The position numbers and the translations under genes were made by a program. A stretch of 64,000 nt of DNA from assembly GCF_000427825.1 (NCBI RefSeq), contig NZ_KE386593.1:599847-663846 (forward strand), in the 5' to 3' direction. The notes under the pieces are model-generated. The model was not told where the DNA came from and ran no database searches. It worked only from the letters and a program-made list of their open reading frames with translations. Source of the stretch: Thermocrispum municipale DSM 44069. Lineage in GTDB: Bacteria; Actinomycetota; Actinomycetes; Mycobacteriales; Pseudonocardiaceae. Shown one piece after another: positions 16,379-25,078 of this stretch (position 1 is its first letter; every line of letters begins with the position of its first letter).

Positions 16379-18243
16379 CGGTTCCGAATTTCTTCGCCGC
16401 CAAGGTCGCCGACGCGCTGCCGGATGTGCTGCGCAAGACCACCGACAGCCTGCTCGGCACGCTCAAGGAGGTCGACCCCGAAGCGGCGGGCTGGGTCACC
16501 GACGCGCGGCGCAGGCAGGAGACCAAGCCGTCGGTCGTGGTGGTCGGGGAGACCAAGCGCGGCAAGAGTTCGCTGATCAACGCGCTGCTCGCGTCGCCGG
16601 GGCTGTCTCCGGTGGATGCGGACGTGGCGACCGCGACGTACCTGGTGTTCGACCACGCCGAGCAGTGGCGGGCCCAGGCCTGCTACCCGGGGCGGCAGCC
16701 GGTGCCGTTCGAGGTTTCCGAGCTGCCGATGTGGACCTCGGCCGCGCACGAGCTGCCCGCGGGCCAGGTGCCGCCGCGGTACGTCGAGGTCGCCGGGCCG
16801 TGCCCGTTGCTGGAGCGCATCTGTGTGGTGGACACCCCGGGCGTCGGCGGGCTGGATTCGCAGCACGGGGAGTTGGCGTTGGAGGCGGCTGCCTCGGCCA
16901 CCGCGTTGTTGTTCGTCGTGGACGCGTCTGCGCCGCTGACCTCCAGCGAGCTGCACTTCCTCGACAAGATGAGTGACAGCGTGGAGACCGTGTTGTTCGC
17001 GCTGTCGAAGGTGGACGTCTTCCGTGGGTGGGAGCAGATCCGGGACGCCAACCGGGAACTGCTGGCCGAACACGCGCCGCGTTTCGCCGACGCCGAATTC
17101 CACCCGGTGTCGGCCCGCTTGTTCGAGATGGCGAGCAAGGCGCCCAACGAGCAGGCCGCGGCGATGCTGCGGGAGAAGTCCGGGGTCATCGCACTGCAGA
17201 CGGTGATCCAGCAGCAGCTGATCGGCAAGGCCGAGCTGCTCAGCGGTGCGAACACCATGCGCACCCTGATCACCGCGTTCGACGAGCAGGAAGCCAAGCT
17301 GCAGGCCGAGCGCCGGACGCTGAACTCGTCCGAGTCCGAGGCCGACGCGCTGCGCGCCCGCCGCGACGAGCTGAACGCCGAACGCAAGTCGTCCACCCGC
17401 GGGTGGGTGTTGAAGCTGCGCAGCGAGGTGCAGCACGCCCGGGTCGACCTCAACCACGAGGTCGCGCGGCAGATGCGGGACGTGCAGACGTGGTTCCGTC
17501 ACCAGATCGACGCCGCCGACAAGGACCAGCTGGAACAGCTGCCCGCCGAGGTCGACTCGGCGCTGCAGGTGGTGTCGTCCCGGTTGACCGCGTTGCTGTC
17601 GCAGCGGCTGAACGAAGTGGCGGACAACGCGCTCGCCGAGTTGTTCAACCCGGAGGAGCTGCAGCAGTTCCGGGCGCAGCTCGCGCGCACCGGTCAGCCG
17701 CACGTCATCATCCGGCCGCCGGATCGCAAGCCGTCCACCGCCGAGGACAAGCTGATGATCGGCATGGGCGCTTACATGGGTATCGGCGCCAGCAGCATGG
17801 GGTTGACGTTGGCCACCGGCGGGGCGATGACGCTGGCCACCGCGGGCCTGGTCGCCGCGCCCGTGTTGGCCGTCGGGCTCGGCGCCGGGTGGTGGATCGG
17901 CCGCACGCGCAAGCACGCGGCGAACAAGCAACACGTCAAGACGTGGCTCACCGACGCCATCGCCGACGCTCGTTCCACGATGGATCAGCTGGTGCAGGAG
18001 CAGCTGATCGAGGCCGAGCACCAGCTGCACATGGCGTTGGAGGAGGCGCTGACCAAACGGGTCGAGGCCATCGAGACCGAGCTGCAGAAGGTCGACGAAA
18101 CGTTGAAAATGACCGCGGTGGAGAAGTCCAAGAAGCTGGGCGCGGTCGGTAAGAAATTGGCCACGGTGGACCAGGCACGCGCGCAGGCCGAGGAGATGTT
18201 GACGAAGGTGCGGGCCCGCCTGGGTGGCGGAAGCCGGTTGTGA
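16375..18243 (+). CDS. Dynamin-like GTPase, membrane-anchored second of pair
   Basis: A 622-residue GTPase with G1 GETKRGKSS at residues 58-66, G3 VVDTPGVGG and G4 LSKVDV. A coiled-coil stretch around residues 300-350 (LRARRDELNAERK) precedes a Gly/Ala-rich hydrophobic hairpin near residues 460-510 (MGAYMGIGASSMGLTLATGG then AGLVAAPVLAVGLGAGWWIG), followed by a second helical region. This GTPase-stalk-membrane paddle-stalk order is that of IniA/DynA-type bacterial dynamins. The start overlaps the GrpE-like stop by four bases. It probably remodels membrane with its partner at division sites or under envelope stress; that is inference. Confidence 0.85.
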   Translation: MTVPNFFAAKVADALPDVLRKTTDSLLGTLKEVDPEAAGWVTDARRRQETKPSVVVVGETKRGKSSLINALLASPGLSPVDADVATATYLVFDHAEQWRAQACYPGRQPVPFEVSELPMWTSAAHELPAGQVPPRYVEVAGPCPLLERICVVDTPGVGGLDSQHGELALEAAASATALLFVVDASAPLTSSELHFLDKMSDSVETVLFALSKVDVFRGWEQIRDANRELLAEHAPRFADAEFHPVSARLFEMASKAPNEQAAAMLREKSGVIALQTVIQQQLIGKAELLSGANTMRTLITAFDEQEAKLQAERRTLNSSESEADALRARRDELNAERKSSTRGWVLKLRSEVQHARVDLNHEVARQMRDVQTWFRHQIDAADKDQLEQLPAEVDSALQVVSSRLTALLSQRLNEVADNALAELFNPEELQQFRAQLARTGQPHVIIRPPDRKPSTAEDKLMIGMGAYMGIGASSMGLTLATGGAMTLATAGLVAAPVLAVGLGAGWWIGRTRKHAANKQHVKTWLTDAIADARSTMDQLVQEQLIEAEHQLHMALEEALTKRVEAIETELQKVDETLKMTAVEKSKKLGAVGKKLATVDQARAQAEEMLTKVRARLGGGSRL

Positions 18244-18331
18244 CCGGGAACCGAACCGGCCTAACGTGAGTCACATCTGGCGTTGACACCGAGCGGGCGG
18301 ACTGTGCCGGTACCAAAGGGGATGGAGAGCT

Positions 18332-19054
18332 ATGTACGTCGATGAGACTGGCGGCAGCGAACCGACCGTGACCAGCAACGAGGAGCTTTCGGTCACCGTC
18401 GACGGCACGGAGTACTCCACCGAGATGAACGTCGACCTCGACCAGGACGGGGTCACCGACGCCTCGGTCGTCAACAACGCCGACGGCACCAAGAGCATCT
18501 ACGCCGACACCGACGGGGACAAGGTCGCCGACGAGTACGCGGAGATCAGCGAGACCGGTGAGATCGTCGCCGAGGCGAGGTTCGACCAGGCGAGCGGCGA
18601 ATGGGTGGCGGTCGACCCGTCCCTGCCGCCGGGTGACGAGCCGGGCGGCGGCGACCCGGCGCCGGCCCCGGAGCCCACGCCGACGGACACGTCCACGGCG
18701 GGCGGCGGCGTCATGAAGGCCGAGCTGCCCAGCGGCGAGGTCGAGGTGGGCGCGCCGACGCTGGACACGAACTCCGACGGGGTCAACGACACCGCGGTGA
18801 GCGAGGACCAGGACGGCAACACGTACTACTTCACCGACGTGAACAACGACGGCGAGGCGGACTACGTGGTGGTCGTCGGCCCGGACGGCAGCACGCAAGC
18901 GCTGGAGCACCAGGGCGACGGGCAGTGGAAGCAGGTCGAAGGTGTGGAGAGCGCACCGGGCGGGGCGCCCGCAGGCGCCGACTCGGGCAGCAGCTTCACC
19001 GAGGGTGTGGTGAAGATCGACGCCAGCACCGGCTTGTGGGTGAACATGAACTGA
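18332..19054 (+). CDS. Acidic protein with Ca-binding-like Asp loops
   Basis: A 240-residue, very acidic protein without a signal peptide. Four loops have the D-x-(D/N)-x-D/N-G-x-x-D pattern of calcium-binding dockerin or thrombospondin type 3 repeats: DLDQDGVTD, DTDGDKVAD, DTNSDGVND and DVNNDGEAD, in two pairs separated by a Pro/Gly linker (PPGDEPGGGDPAPAPEPTPTDT). The start ATG at 18332 has GGAGAG upstream. A strong hairpin follows the stop. It is 88 bases after the second dynamin-like gene and probably in the same cluster. It resembles uncharacterised actinobacterial proteins; role unknown. Confidence 0.75.
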   Translation: MYVDETGGSEPTVTSNEELSVTVDGTEYSTEMNVDLDQDGVTDASVVNNADGTKSIYADTDGDKVADEYAEISETGEIVAEARFDQASGEWVAVDPSLPPGDEPGGGDPAPAPEPTPTDTSTAGGGVMKAELPSGEVEVGAPTLDTNSDGVNDTAVSEDQDGNTYYFTDVNNDGEADYVVVVGPDGSTQALEHQGDGQWKQVEGVESAPGGAPAGADSGSSFTEGVVKIDASTGLWVNMN

Positions 19055-19072
19055 CGCAACGAGCGTGCGCAG

Positions 19073-19103
19073 GCCCGGCACGGTCCGACCGTGCCGGGCT
19101 TTG
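19073..19103 (+). terminator. Terminator after the dynamin cluster
   Basis: GCCCGGCACGGTC and GACCGTGCCGGGC form a 12-13 bp stem followed by TTTG, 18 bases after the stop at 19054. Confidence 0.85.
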
Positions 19104-19129
19104 TCGTGCGTGGGGGTGCGGCTGATCGC

Positions 19130-19385
19130 CCGCCGCCGATGGGGCGTGCGGCTGGCTGGATTCGTTGCTGGGGCGTGCGGCTGGTCGGATTCGTTGATGG
19201 GCCGCGCGGCCGGCCGGATTCGTTGATGGGCCGCGCGGCCGGCCGGATTCGTTGATGGCCGTGCGGCTGGCTGGATTCGTTGAGCGGCCGTGCGGCCGGT
19301 CGCACTCGTTGAGCGGCCACGCGGTGGCCGCAGTCGCTGATCGGCCGCGCGGCTCGCCGCACTCGCTGGGCCGCGCCGCCCCGGC
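19130..19385. repeat. 28-29-bp tandem repeat, eight copies
   Basis: The block GGATTCGTTG (degenerating to GCACTCG(T/C)TG) recurs at 19158, 19187, 19216, 19245, 19273, 19302, 19330 and 19359, spaced 29, 29, 29, 28, 29, 28 and 29 bases, separated by GGCCGCGCGGCCGG-like palindromic GC-rich DNA. It fills much of the 709-base spacer between the acidic-protein gene and pckG; long reading frames here are artefacts of the repeat. Confidence 0.9.
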
Positions 19386-19763
19386 AGCCCGTACCCGCTG
19401 CACCCCGCCGACGCCAACCCGCGAACCCGCATCGCCCGCCCGAACCCGCTCCGGCGCCCGCGCGAGCGCCGGTCTCCTTGCCCGGATTCGGGTACGACGG
19501 CACCGAAAATCCTCCACGAATGGAGGCCTTTCGACCTAACTGAATCGATTCCCTGATCGTTCTTGTGAGAGAACCGACAGGTCAGCCCTCTCGTCTGCGC
19601 GCGACGCGCGGTTACTCTCGAAGCAACCCCACTTCGAAGCCGCTGGCGGCAGCGTCGCCGTCAGCGGTTTGAGTTTTTCGGTCACCGGCAAACGCGAGCC
19701 CACGCCGAGGGGTCCGCGCTTCGTGCGCCGGTCGCCTCGGTCGGAGTCAGGAGTAACGAACAG
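19386..19763. other. Upstream region of pckG
   Basis: About 380 bases without a supported gene; it must hold the pckG promoter. Base composition drops toward AT around 19540-19580. No clear operator was recognised. Confidence 0.4.
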
Positions 19764-21587
19764 ATGACCGCTGTAGCCATCCCTGGACTGGACGCCGCAC
19801 CGACGACGCACAGCAAGGTGCTTGCGTGGGTGCGGGAAGTCGCTGAGCTGACCACGCCGGACCGAGTGGTGTGGGTCGACGGTTCCGAAGAGGAGTCGGC
19901 GCGCATCAACCAGAAACTCGTCGACGCAGGCACGTTCGTGCCGTTGAAGTCCAAGCCCAACTCCTACTGGGCGGCCTCCGATCCCAACGACGTCGCTCGG
20001 GTCGAGGAACGCACGTTCATCTGCTCGCAGCGCGAAGAGGACGCCGGGCCCACCAACAACTGGATGCACCCGGACGAGATGAAGGCGACCCTGACCGAGC
20101 TGTTCCGGGGCTCGATGCGGGGCCGCACGATGTACGTCATCCCGTTCTGCATGGGTCCGCTCGGCTCGGACGACCCGAAGCTCGGCATCGAGATCACCGA
20201 CTCCGAGTACGTGGTGGCCTCGATGCGCATCATGACCCGGATGGGCCAGGCCGCGCTGGACAAGTTCATCGCCCCTGACGGCACCGAGCGCGAGTTCGTG
20301 CCCGCGCTGCACTCCGTCGGCGCGCCGCTGGAGCCCGGCCAGAAGGACGTGCCGTGGCCGTGCAACGAGACCAAGTACATCGTGCACTTCCCCGAGGAGC
20401 GGGCGATCTGGAGCTACGGCTCCGGCTACGGCGGCAACGCGCTGCTCGGCAAGAAGTGCTACTCGCTGCGCATCGCCTCGGTGATCGCCCGCGACGAGGG
20501 TTGGCTGGCCGAGCACATGCTGATCCTCAAGCTGATCAGCCCGGAGGACAAGGTCTACTACATCGCCGCGGCGTTCCCGAGCGCGTGCGGCAAGACGAAC
20601 CTGGCGATGCTGCGGCCCACCATCCCGGGATGGCGAGTGCAGACGCTGGGTGACGACATCGCGTGGATGCGCTTCGGTGAGGACGGCCGGCTGTACGCGG
20701 TCAACCCGGAGGCCGGCTTCTTCGGCGTGGCGCCGGGCACCAACCGCAAGACCAACCCGCACGCGATGGACACCATCGACAAGGGCAACTCGGTGTTCAC
20801 CAACGTCGCGCTGACCGACGACGGCGACGTGTGGTGGGAAGGCATGGAGAACGAGCCCGCGCACGCCACGTCGTGGAAGGGCGAGGACTGGACGCCCGAC
20901 TCGGACGAGCCCGCCGCGCACCCGAACTCGCGGTACTGCACCCCGATGTCGCAGTGCCCGATCCTGGCGCCGGAGTGGGACGACCCGAAGGGTGTGCCGA
21001 TCTCGGCGATCTTCTTCGGCGGGCGGCGGAAGACCACCGTTCCGCTGGTCACCGAGGCGCGCGACTGGCAGCACGGCACCTTCCTGGGCGCCACGCTGTC
21101 GTCGGAGAAGACCGCCGCGGCGGCGGGCAAGGTCGGCGAGGTGCGGCGCGACCCGATGGCCATGCTGCCGTTCCTCGGCTACCACGTCGGTGACTACTTC
21201 CAGCACTGGTTGGACACCGGTAAGAAGGCGGACGCGAGCAAGCTGCCGCGGATCTTCTACGTGAACTGGTTCCGTCGCGGTGAGGACGGCCGCTTCCTGT
21301 GGCCGGGCTTCGGCGAGAACTCGCGCGTGCTGAAGTGGGCGATCGAGCGGATCGAGGGCAAGGCGGCCGCGAACGAGACCCCGATCGGTTGGGTGCCCAG
21401 CGCGGACGACCTGGACCTCGAGGGCCTGGACGAGCCGCGTGAGGACATCGAGGCGGCGTTGAAGGTCGACCCCGAGGAGTGGAAGGCCGAGATCCCGCTG
21501 ATCGAGGAGTGGTTCGCCAAGATCGGCGACAAGCTGCCCTCGTCGCTGCGGGACGAGCTGGCGGCGCTCAAGCAGCGGCTCGGCTGA
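19764..21587 (+). CDS. pckG: Phosphoenolpyruvate carboxykinase (GTP)
   Basis: Converts oxaloacetate plus GTP to phosphoenolpyruvate, the entry to gluconeogenesis. The 607-residue length and sequence match the GTP-dependent family: active-site Cys275 in the kinase-1 loop FPSACGKTN (271-279), the kinase-2 region [15 protein letters not shown] and the guanine-contact region [22 protein letters not shown] at 19764 has AGGAG about ten bases upstream. It is monocistronic, closed by a strong terminator. Confidence 0.98.
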   Translation: MTAVAIPGLDAAPTTHSKVLAWVREVAELTTPDRVVWVDGSEEESARINQKLVDAGTFVPLKSKPNSYWAASDPNDVARVEERTFICSQREEDAGPTNNWMHPDEMKATLTELFRGSMRGRTMYVIPFCMGPLGSDDPKLGIEITDSEYVVASMRIMTRMGQAALDKFIAPDGTEREFVPALHSVGAPLEPGQKDVPWPCNETKYIVHFPEERAIWSYGSGYGGNALLGKKCYSLRIASVIARDEGWLAEHMLILKLISPEDKVYYIAAAFPSACGKTNLAMLRPTIPGWRVQTLGDDIAWMRFGEDGRLYAVNPEAGFFGVAPGTNRKTNPHAMDTIDKGNSVFTNVALTDDGDVWWEGMENEPAHATSWKGEDWTPDSDEPAAHPNSRYCTPMSQCPILAPEWDDPKGVPISAIFFGGRRKTTVPLVTEARDWQHGTFLGATLSSEKTAAAAGKVGEVRRDPMAMLPFLGYHVGDYFQHWLDTGKKADASKLPRIFYVNWFRRGEDGRFLWPGFGENSRVLKWAIERIEGKAAANETPIGWVPSADDLDLEGLDEPREDIEAALKVDPEEWKAEIPLIEEWFAKIGDKLPSSLRDELAALKQRLG

Positions 21588-21600
21588 CACCGGCAACGCA

Positions 21601-21635
21601 AAGGCCCGGGAGTGTAAGTCGCTCCCGGGCCTTTT
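21601..21635 (+). terminator. Rho-independent terminator after pckG
   Basis: AAGGCCCGGGAG and CTCCCGGGCCTT form a 12-bp perfect stem with a nine-base loop, ending in TTTTG, 13 bases after the stop. Confidence 0.95.
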
Positions 21636-21691
21636 GCTGTGTGAGGAAAGCACCCACGGTTGTGCGCAGGTCGCGGATAGTTACCCCCAGA

Positions 21692-21720
21692 TGTGGATGG
21701 GCTTGTGGATAACCTGTGGA
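21692..21720. promoter_or_regulatory. Cluster of DnaA-box-like sequences
   Basis: TGTGGATAA at 21704-21712 is the reverse complement of the classical DnaA box TTATCCACA. ATGTGGATG lies just before it and CTGTGGA just after. No replication gene is near, so this is not an origin by itself. Confidence 0.35.
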
Positions 21721-21860
21721 GTCAATGCTCCGTTCGGTGGATTACTGCCGCCAGTTACCAGATCATGCCGGATCGATTGCAACCGGTGCACCGTTTGCCT
21801 CGTCGAAATGTGTGACCGGCAACACTGCCGGGTGGATCCGCAGAAAGAAGGTGAGGCGAG

Positions 21861-22028
21861 ATGCTTGCGCACATGGCGATGTTGGCGCTCGCCCTCCTTG
21901 TCCTCGTCGTCGTACTCCTCGTCGAGTTCGGGGATGGTGACACCGGGGGTTCGGGCCCGGACGGCTCCGCGGACGACGACCGGATCGACCAGACGTATGC
22001 GACGAGCGGCCCGCGAAGCGACGGCTGA
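21861..22028 (+). CDS. 55-residue single-pass membrane protein
   Basis: A short frame starting ATG at 21861 encodes MLAHMAMLALALLVLVVVLLVEF, a strong membrane helix, then an acidic, Gly/Asp-rich tail (DGDTGGSGPDGSADDDRID) ending SGPRSDG. AGAAGGTGAGG upstream gives a fair ribosome binding site and a perfect 15-bp terminator hairpin follows 51 bases after the stop, both arguing that it is a real gene. No family is recognised. Confidence 0.55.
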   Translation: MLAHMAMLALALLVLVVVLLVEFGDGDTGGSGPDGSADDDRIDQTYATSGPRSDG

Positions 22029-22078
22029 CTCGTCGTCGGCGCCGATGGTTGGGGGTAGGCGTCCGGACTGACGAAAAA

Positions 22079-22111
22079 CCGGGGCCGCAGGCGTCCCGCC
22101 TGCGGCCCCGG
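22079..22111 (+). terminator. Perfect 15-bp terminator hairpin
   Basis: CCGGGGCCGCAGGCG and CGCCTGCGGCCCCGG with a three-base loop, following the 55-residue gene and preceded by AAAAA, so it may work in both directions. Confidence 0.85.
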
Positions 22112-22133
22112 GGCTTGAAAGAGGCATTGGAAA

Positions 22134-22178
22134 ACCCCGTGGTGCTGCCAGGTCGGGGGTCCGCCAGCATCACGGGGT
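22134..22178. terminator. Second hairpin with one mismatch
   Basis: ACCCCGTGGTGCTG and CAGCATCACGGGGT pair over 14 bases with one mismatch and a 17-base loop. It may serve the minus-strand ATPase gene ending at 22331, which reads toward it. Confidence 0.5.
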
Positions 22179-22330
22179 CACCTGGGCTATCGATGCCCAC
22201 GTTCAGCGTGTTACACATTTGCCGGAGTGTGGTCTGAATCACTCAACCTAGCGTATTGGCGTGCCCGAATAATGCCATTTTGTCCAATTTTTCCTGTTAA
22301 TGGCCCGTGCGGGGCTGAACGCAGGCGCAA

Positions 22331-23527
22331 TCAGTCATCCGGCCGGTTCAGCAGGTACTGGCCGAAATGCGGCACGGTGAACGCGATTCGGCCGCGCTCG
22401 GCGGAGTAGACGAGTCCCTTTTTCATCAGGCTGTCCCTGGCGGGCGACAGCGAGGAGGGTTTGCGGCCGAGGAAGACCGCGACATCGGCGCTGCGCGCGG
22501 CCTCGTCGCGGCCGTTGGTCAGCTCCGCCATCGCCAGCAGGTACTCCCGCTCTGCCGGGGTTGCTCGCTCGTAGCGTGAACCGAAGAATCCGACGGCCAG
22601 CTCGGCCTCCGCCTCCGGGGCGGAGACCCGGACGTCCTCGGCCGCGATCGGGTCGGTCGGCGCGGCATCCCATGCCGCCTTCGCGTAGGCCTGGATGAAG
22701 TACGGGTAGCCACCCGAGGCCTCGAACAGTGCGTCCAGGGCCTCCGGCTTGATGCCCGCGTCCTCGCGCTCGATCGGTGCCAGCACCGCACGGTCGGCGT
22801 CGCCGCGTTCCAAGCGGTCGATGCGGGTGTAGCGGAACAGCCGCTCGGAGTACGACTTCGACGCGGACAACACGGTCGGCAGATGCGGCAGGCCGGCGCC
22901 CACGACGACGAGCGGCGCGCCGGACTGCGACAGCTCGTGGCAGGCTGCGCACAAGGCGGAGACGTCCTGTGGCTGCAGGTCCTGCATCTCGTCGATGAGC
23001 AGGGCGACGCCGGTCCCGACGTCCGCGGCAAGCTCGGCGACGTCGGTGAACAATTCCACCAGGTCGATCTCGATGTCCCCGGAATCCGCTCGGCCGCTCG
23101 CCGCGGGCACGTCGATGCCCGGCTGCCAGCGGTCACGGAGTTTGGCGTCGGGCTTGCTGGCGCGCAGCGCGAATGCCTTGAGCACGCCGAGCACTTCGTC
23201 GACGCGGTCCGGCGCGCGGTGTCGTACGGCGAGATCGCGGATCGCGCGGTGCAGGGCGGCCGACAGGGGTCTGCGCAATTCCGACTCCGGGCGGGCCTCG
23301 ATCTTGCCGGTGCCCCAGCCGCGACGCATCGCCATCGAACGCAGTTCGCCGAGCAGCACGGTCTTGCCGACGCCGCGCAGGCCGGTGAGTACCAGGCTGC
23401 GTTCCGGGCGGCCGCGCGCCACGCGTTCCAGCACGACCTCGAAGGCCTGCAGCTCACGTTCCCGGCCGGCGAGCTCCGGGGGTCGTTGTCCGGCGCCGGG
23501 GGCGAACGGATTGCGTACCGGGTCCAT
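22331..23527 (-). CDS. AAA ATPase with winged-helix-like C-terminus
   Basis: A 398-residue ATPase of the Orc/Cdc6-like AAA_16 group. Walker A is GLRGVGKT near residues 49-56, Walker B is VALLIDEMQDL, and the sensor region follows in VVVGAGLPHLPTVLSASK. The C-terminal 70 residues (AELTNGRDEAARSADVAVFL then LMKKGLVYSAERGRIAFTVPHF) look like a winged helix. Such solitary ATPases are common in actinobacteria and are often near mobile or repeat DNA; their roles are mostly unknown. The ATG at 23527 has no clear ribosome binding site, so the message may be leaderless. Confidence 0.8.
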   Translation of the reverse strand: MDPVRNPFAPGAGQRPPELAGRERELQAFEVVLERVARGRPERSLVLTGLRGVGKTVLLGELRSMAMRRGWGTGKIEARPESELRRPLSAALHRAIRDLAVRHRAPDRVDEVLGVLKAFALRASKPDAKLRDRWQPGIDVPAASGRADSGDIEIDLVELFTDVAELAADVGTGVALLIDEMQDLQPQDVSALCAACHELSQSGAPLVVVGAGLPHLPTVLSASKSYSERLFRYTRIDRLERGDADRAVLAPIEREDAGIKPEALDALFEASGGYPYFIQAYAKAAWDAAPTDPIAAEDVRVSAPEAEAELAVGFFGSRYERATPAEREYLLAMAELTNGRDEAARSADVAVFLGRKPSSLSPARDSLMKKGLVYSAERGRIAFTVPHFGQYLLNRPDD

Positions 23528-24156
23528 GCCATAGAACGGTATCCGGATCTCTAGCCCAGGTTCGATATTGCGGCATACGACGCTAGGCGTGTCGGGTGAA
23601 ATGAGGTGGGGGTGGTCGCGGTGTCGGCGCGGATCGCGGGTTGCTGCGCGACGGCGGGTGGATCGCGCGATCCGGATTGCGGTCTCTGGCCTCGTCTAAC
23701 GAAATCTTGGGTTCGCCGAATGATCCGCAATAGAAGCGGAGACGCAGAGGTCGAGAGGCGGTGCGCGAACGTCCGTTGGAAGCGACGGGGTGAAGGTGTG
23801 CTGGGCGCGAACGTCCACTGGATTGTGACGAGGTGAAGGTGTGCTGGGCGCGAACGTCCGCCGGGTAGCGACGGAATAGCCACGCTGGGCGCGCAAACGT
23901 CCGCTGGAAACCGACGGGGCCAGGGCATGCTGTGCGTGCGGAGCGGCCGCCGAATGGCGATGGGAGAAGGCGTGCTGCGGGGACTTGTTGCGAATTATTG
24001 GGCTCTCTAGCGCGCGGACGATAGAGCGCTATGTGTCGGGAGAATCCGGGTTGTGTCGGCCCTTATGGGGCCGTCTAGCTCGCCGCCAATAGTCCGGAAG
24101 AGTCCGCTACGAACAGGCATAAGCCCGTGGCCGGGTCTGCAGCCCCGGCCCCGGAC
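23528..24156. other. Intergenic region with repeats
   Basis: A 629-base spacer with no supported gene. It holds the 42-43-bp repeat array at 23761-23940 and an AT-richer stretch at about 23690-23740 and 23985-24050 that may contain promoters for the ATPase gene. Confidence 0.5.
23761..23940. repeat. 42-43-bp tandem repeat, four copies
   Basis: GAACGTCC recurs at 23767, 23809 and 23852 and as AAACGTCC at 23895, each followed after about 30 bases by GCTGGGCGCG or a close variant. Spacing is 42, 43 and 43 bases. Confidence 0.9.
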
Positions 24157-24930
24157 TCATGCCAGGTTCGCCTCGGCGTAGGCCTTCATCGCGTCCCGGA
24201 TGAACGCGGCCGTGCCATCGCCGTGCTTGTCGTAGTTCTGCGTGAAGCGAGGGTCGTCGACGTACATCTGACCCAGGCCGGCGAACTGTTCCGCTGATGG
24301 CCTCTTGTCGCCCCACGCGGTCGTGATCCACTCGTAGTGCCGCTGCGTGATCGCCTGCGCCACCTCGCCCGCCGGGTCCTCCCCGGCCTGGTAGGCGCGA
24401 GCGTAGTCGACCGCGATGGATTCCTGGGTCCGCATGAACTCGCGCTTGCCCGCGTCGTCGAGCGAACGCCACCACCGGTCACTTCGTTCGTATGACTCCT
24501 TGCCCCATCGTTCGATGACTTCGTCCTTGTACTGCGTGTGGTCGAAGCCGTCGAACGCTTCGTTCGCCATGATGGGCTCCCCTTTCTCCAGTGCGTCGAG
24601 GGTTCGGCTGACCGACGCGATTTGCCTGGCCAGGCGGGCCTGCTCGGCTTTCAGCCAGTCCAGGTGTGCCCGCAACGCGGTACGCGAGTCCGCTTCGCCG
24701 TCCAGTACCTCGGCGATGGCGTCCAATCCGAGGCCGAGGTCGCGCAGCAGCAGGATGCGCTGCAATCGCACCAACGACTCCTGGTCGTAGTACCGGTAGC
24801 CGTTGCTGCCCACCCGGCTCGGCTTCAACAGTTCGCGCTCGTCGTAGTGGCGAAGCGCGCGGCTGGTGGTGCCCGCCGCCTTGGCGATCTGGTGGATCGA
24901 CCATTCGGACTTGGCTCGCGCGACGGTCAT
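24157..24930 (-). CDS. MerR-family regulator with TipAS-type ligand domain
   Basis: A 257-residue protein: an N-terminal MerR winged helix (SIHQIAKAAGTTSRALRHYDERELLKPSR, YRYYDQESL), a coiled coil around residues 85-115, and a TipAS antibiotic-binding domain starting FDGFDHTQYKDEVIERWG. TipAL of Streptomyces senses thiopeptides, which bond to a cysteine in this domain; this protein has no cysteine at all, the region reading WGDKRPSAEQFAGLGQMYVDDPRF. It must bind its ligand non-covalently or bind something else. AAAGGAGGG gives a strong ribosome binding site for the ATG at 24930. The promoter is MerR-type and a drug-type ABC exporter lies just upstream. Confidence 0.92.
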   Translation of the reverse strand: MTVARAKSEWSIHQIAKAAGTTSRALRHYDERELLKPSRVGSNGYRYYDQESLVRLQRILLLRDLGLGLDAIAEVLDGEADSRTALRAHLDWLKAEQARLARQIASVSRTLDALEKGEPIMANEAFDGFDHTQYKDEVIERWGKESYERSDRWWRSLDDAGKREFMRTQESIAVDYARAYQAGEDPAGEVAQAITQRHYEWITTAWGDKRPSAEQFAGLGQMYVDDPRFTQNYDKHGDGTAAFIRDAMKAYAEANLA

Positions 24931-24956
24931 CGATCCCTCCTTTCGTTACGACAACC

Positions 24957-24987
24957 ACGGTAGAAGTTGACGTAACGTCAAGGTCAA
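24957..24987 (-). promoter_or_regulatory. MerR-type promoter and operator of the TipA-like gene
   Basis: Read on the minus strand: -35 TTGACC (24982-24987), a 19-base spacer (24963-24981) and -10 TACCGT (24957-24962). The spacer contains the palindrome TTGACGTTACGTCAA (24967-24981). A 19-bp spacer with a central dyad is the hallmark of promoters that MerR proteins activate by untwisting, so the gene is probably autoregulated. Confidence 0.8.
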
Positions 24988-25023
24988 GCCCAATGTTCGA
25001 GTGATCCGCCGTAGTCATCACGA

Positions 25024-25065
25024 AATCTGGCCCTCTCTAGCGAAATCACTAGAGAGGGCCAGATT
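25024..25065 (-). terminator. Perfect 17-bp hairpin after the ABC exporter genes
   Basis: AATCTGGCCCTCTCTAG and CTAGAGAGGGCCAGATT with an eight-base loop, 14 bases beyond the permease stop. It separates the exporter operon from the TipA-like promoter. Confidence 0.9.
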
Positions 25066-25078
25066 GACCTACCGTCAC

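Noticed and set aside
14225-18030. Very long minus-strand open frames across the dynamin genes
   Set aside because: They are antisense shadows typical of high-GC genes; the plus strand carries clear GTPase motifs throughout.
19130-19385. Possible CRISPR array
   Set aside because: Units are contiguous with no unique spacers between them, the linker itself repeats, and no cas gene is present.
18862-19503. Long minus-strand frame rich in Arg/Pro/Asn repeats
   Set aside because: It only translates the repeat array and the antisense of the acidic-protein gene; no start site or codon pattern supports it.
21692-21720. Replication origin
   Set aside because: Only one perfect DnaA-like box, no AT-rich unwinding region and no dnaA, dnaN or rpmH nearby.
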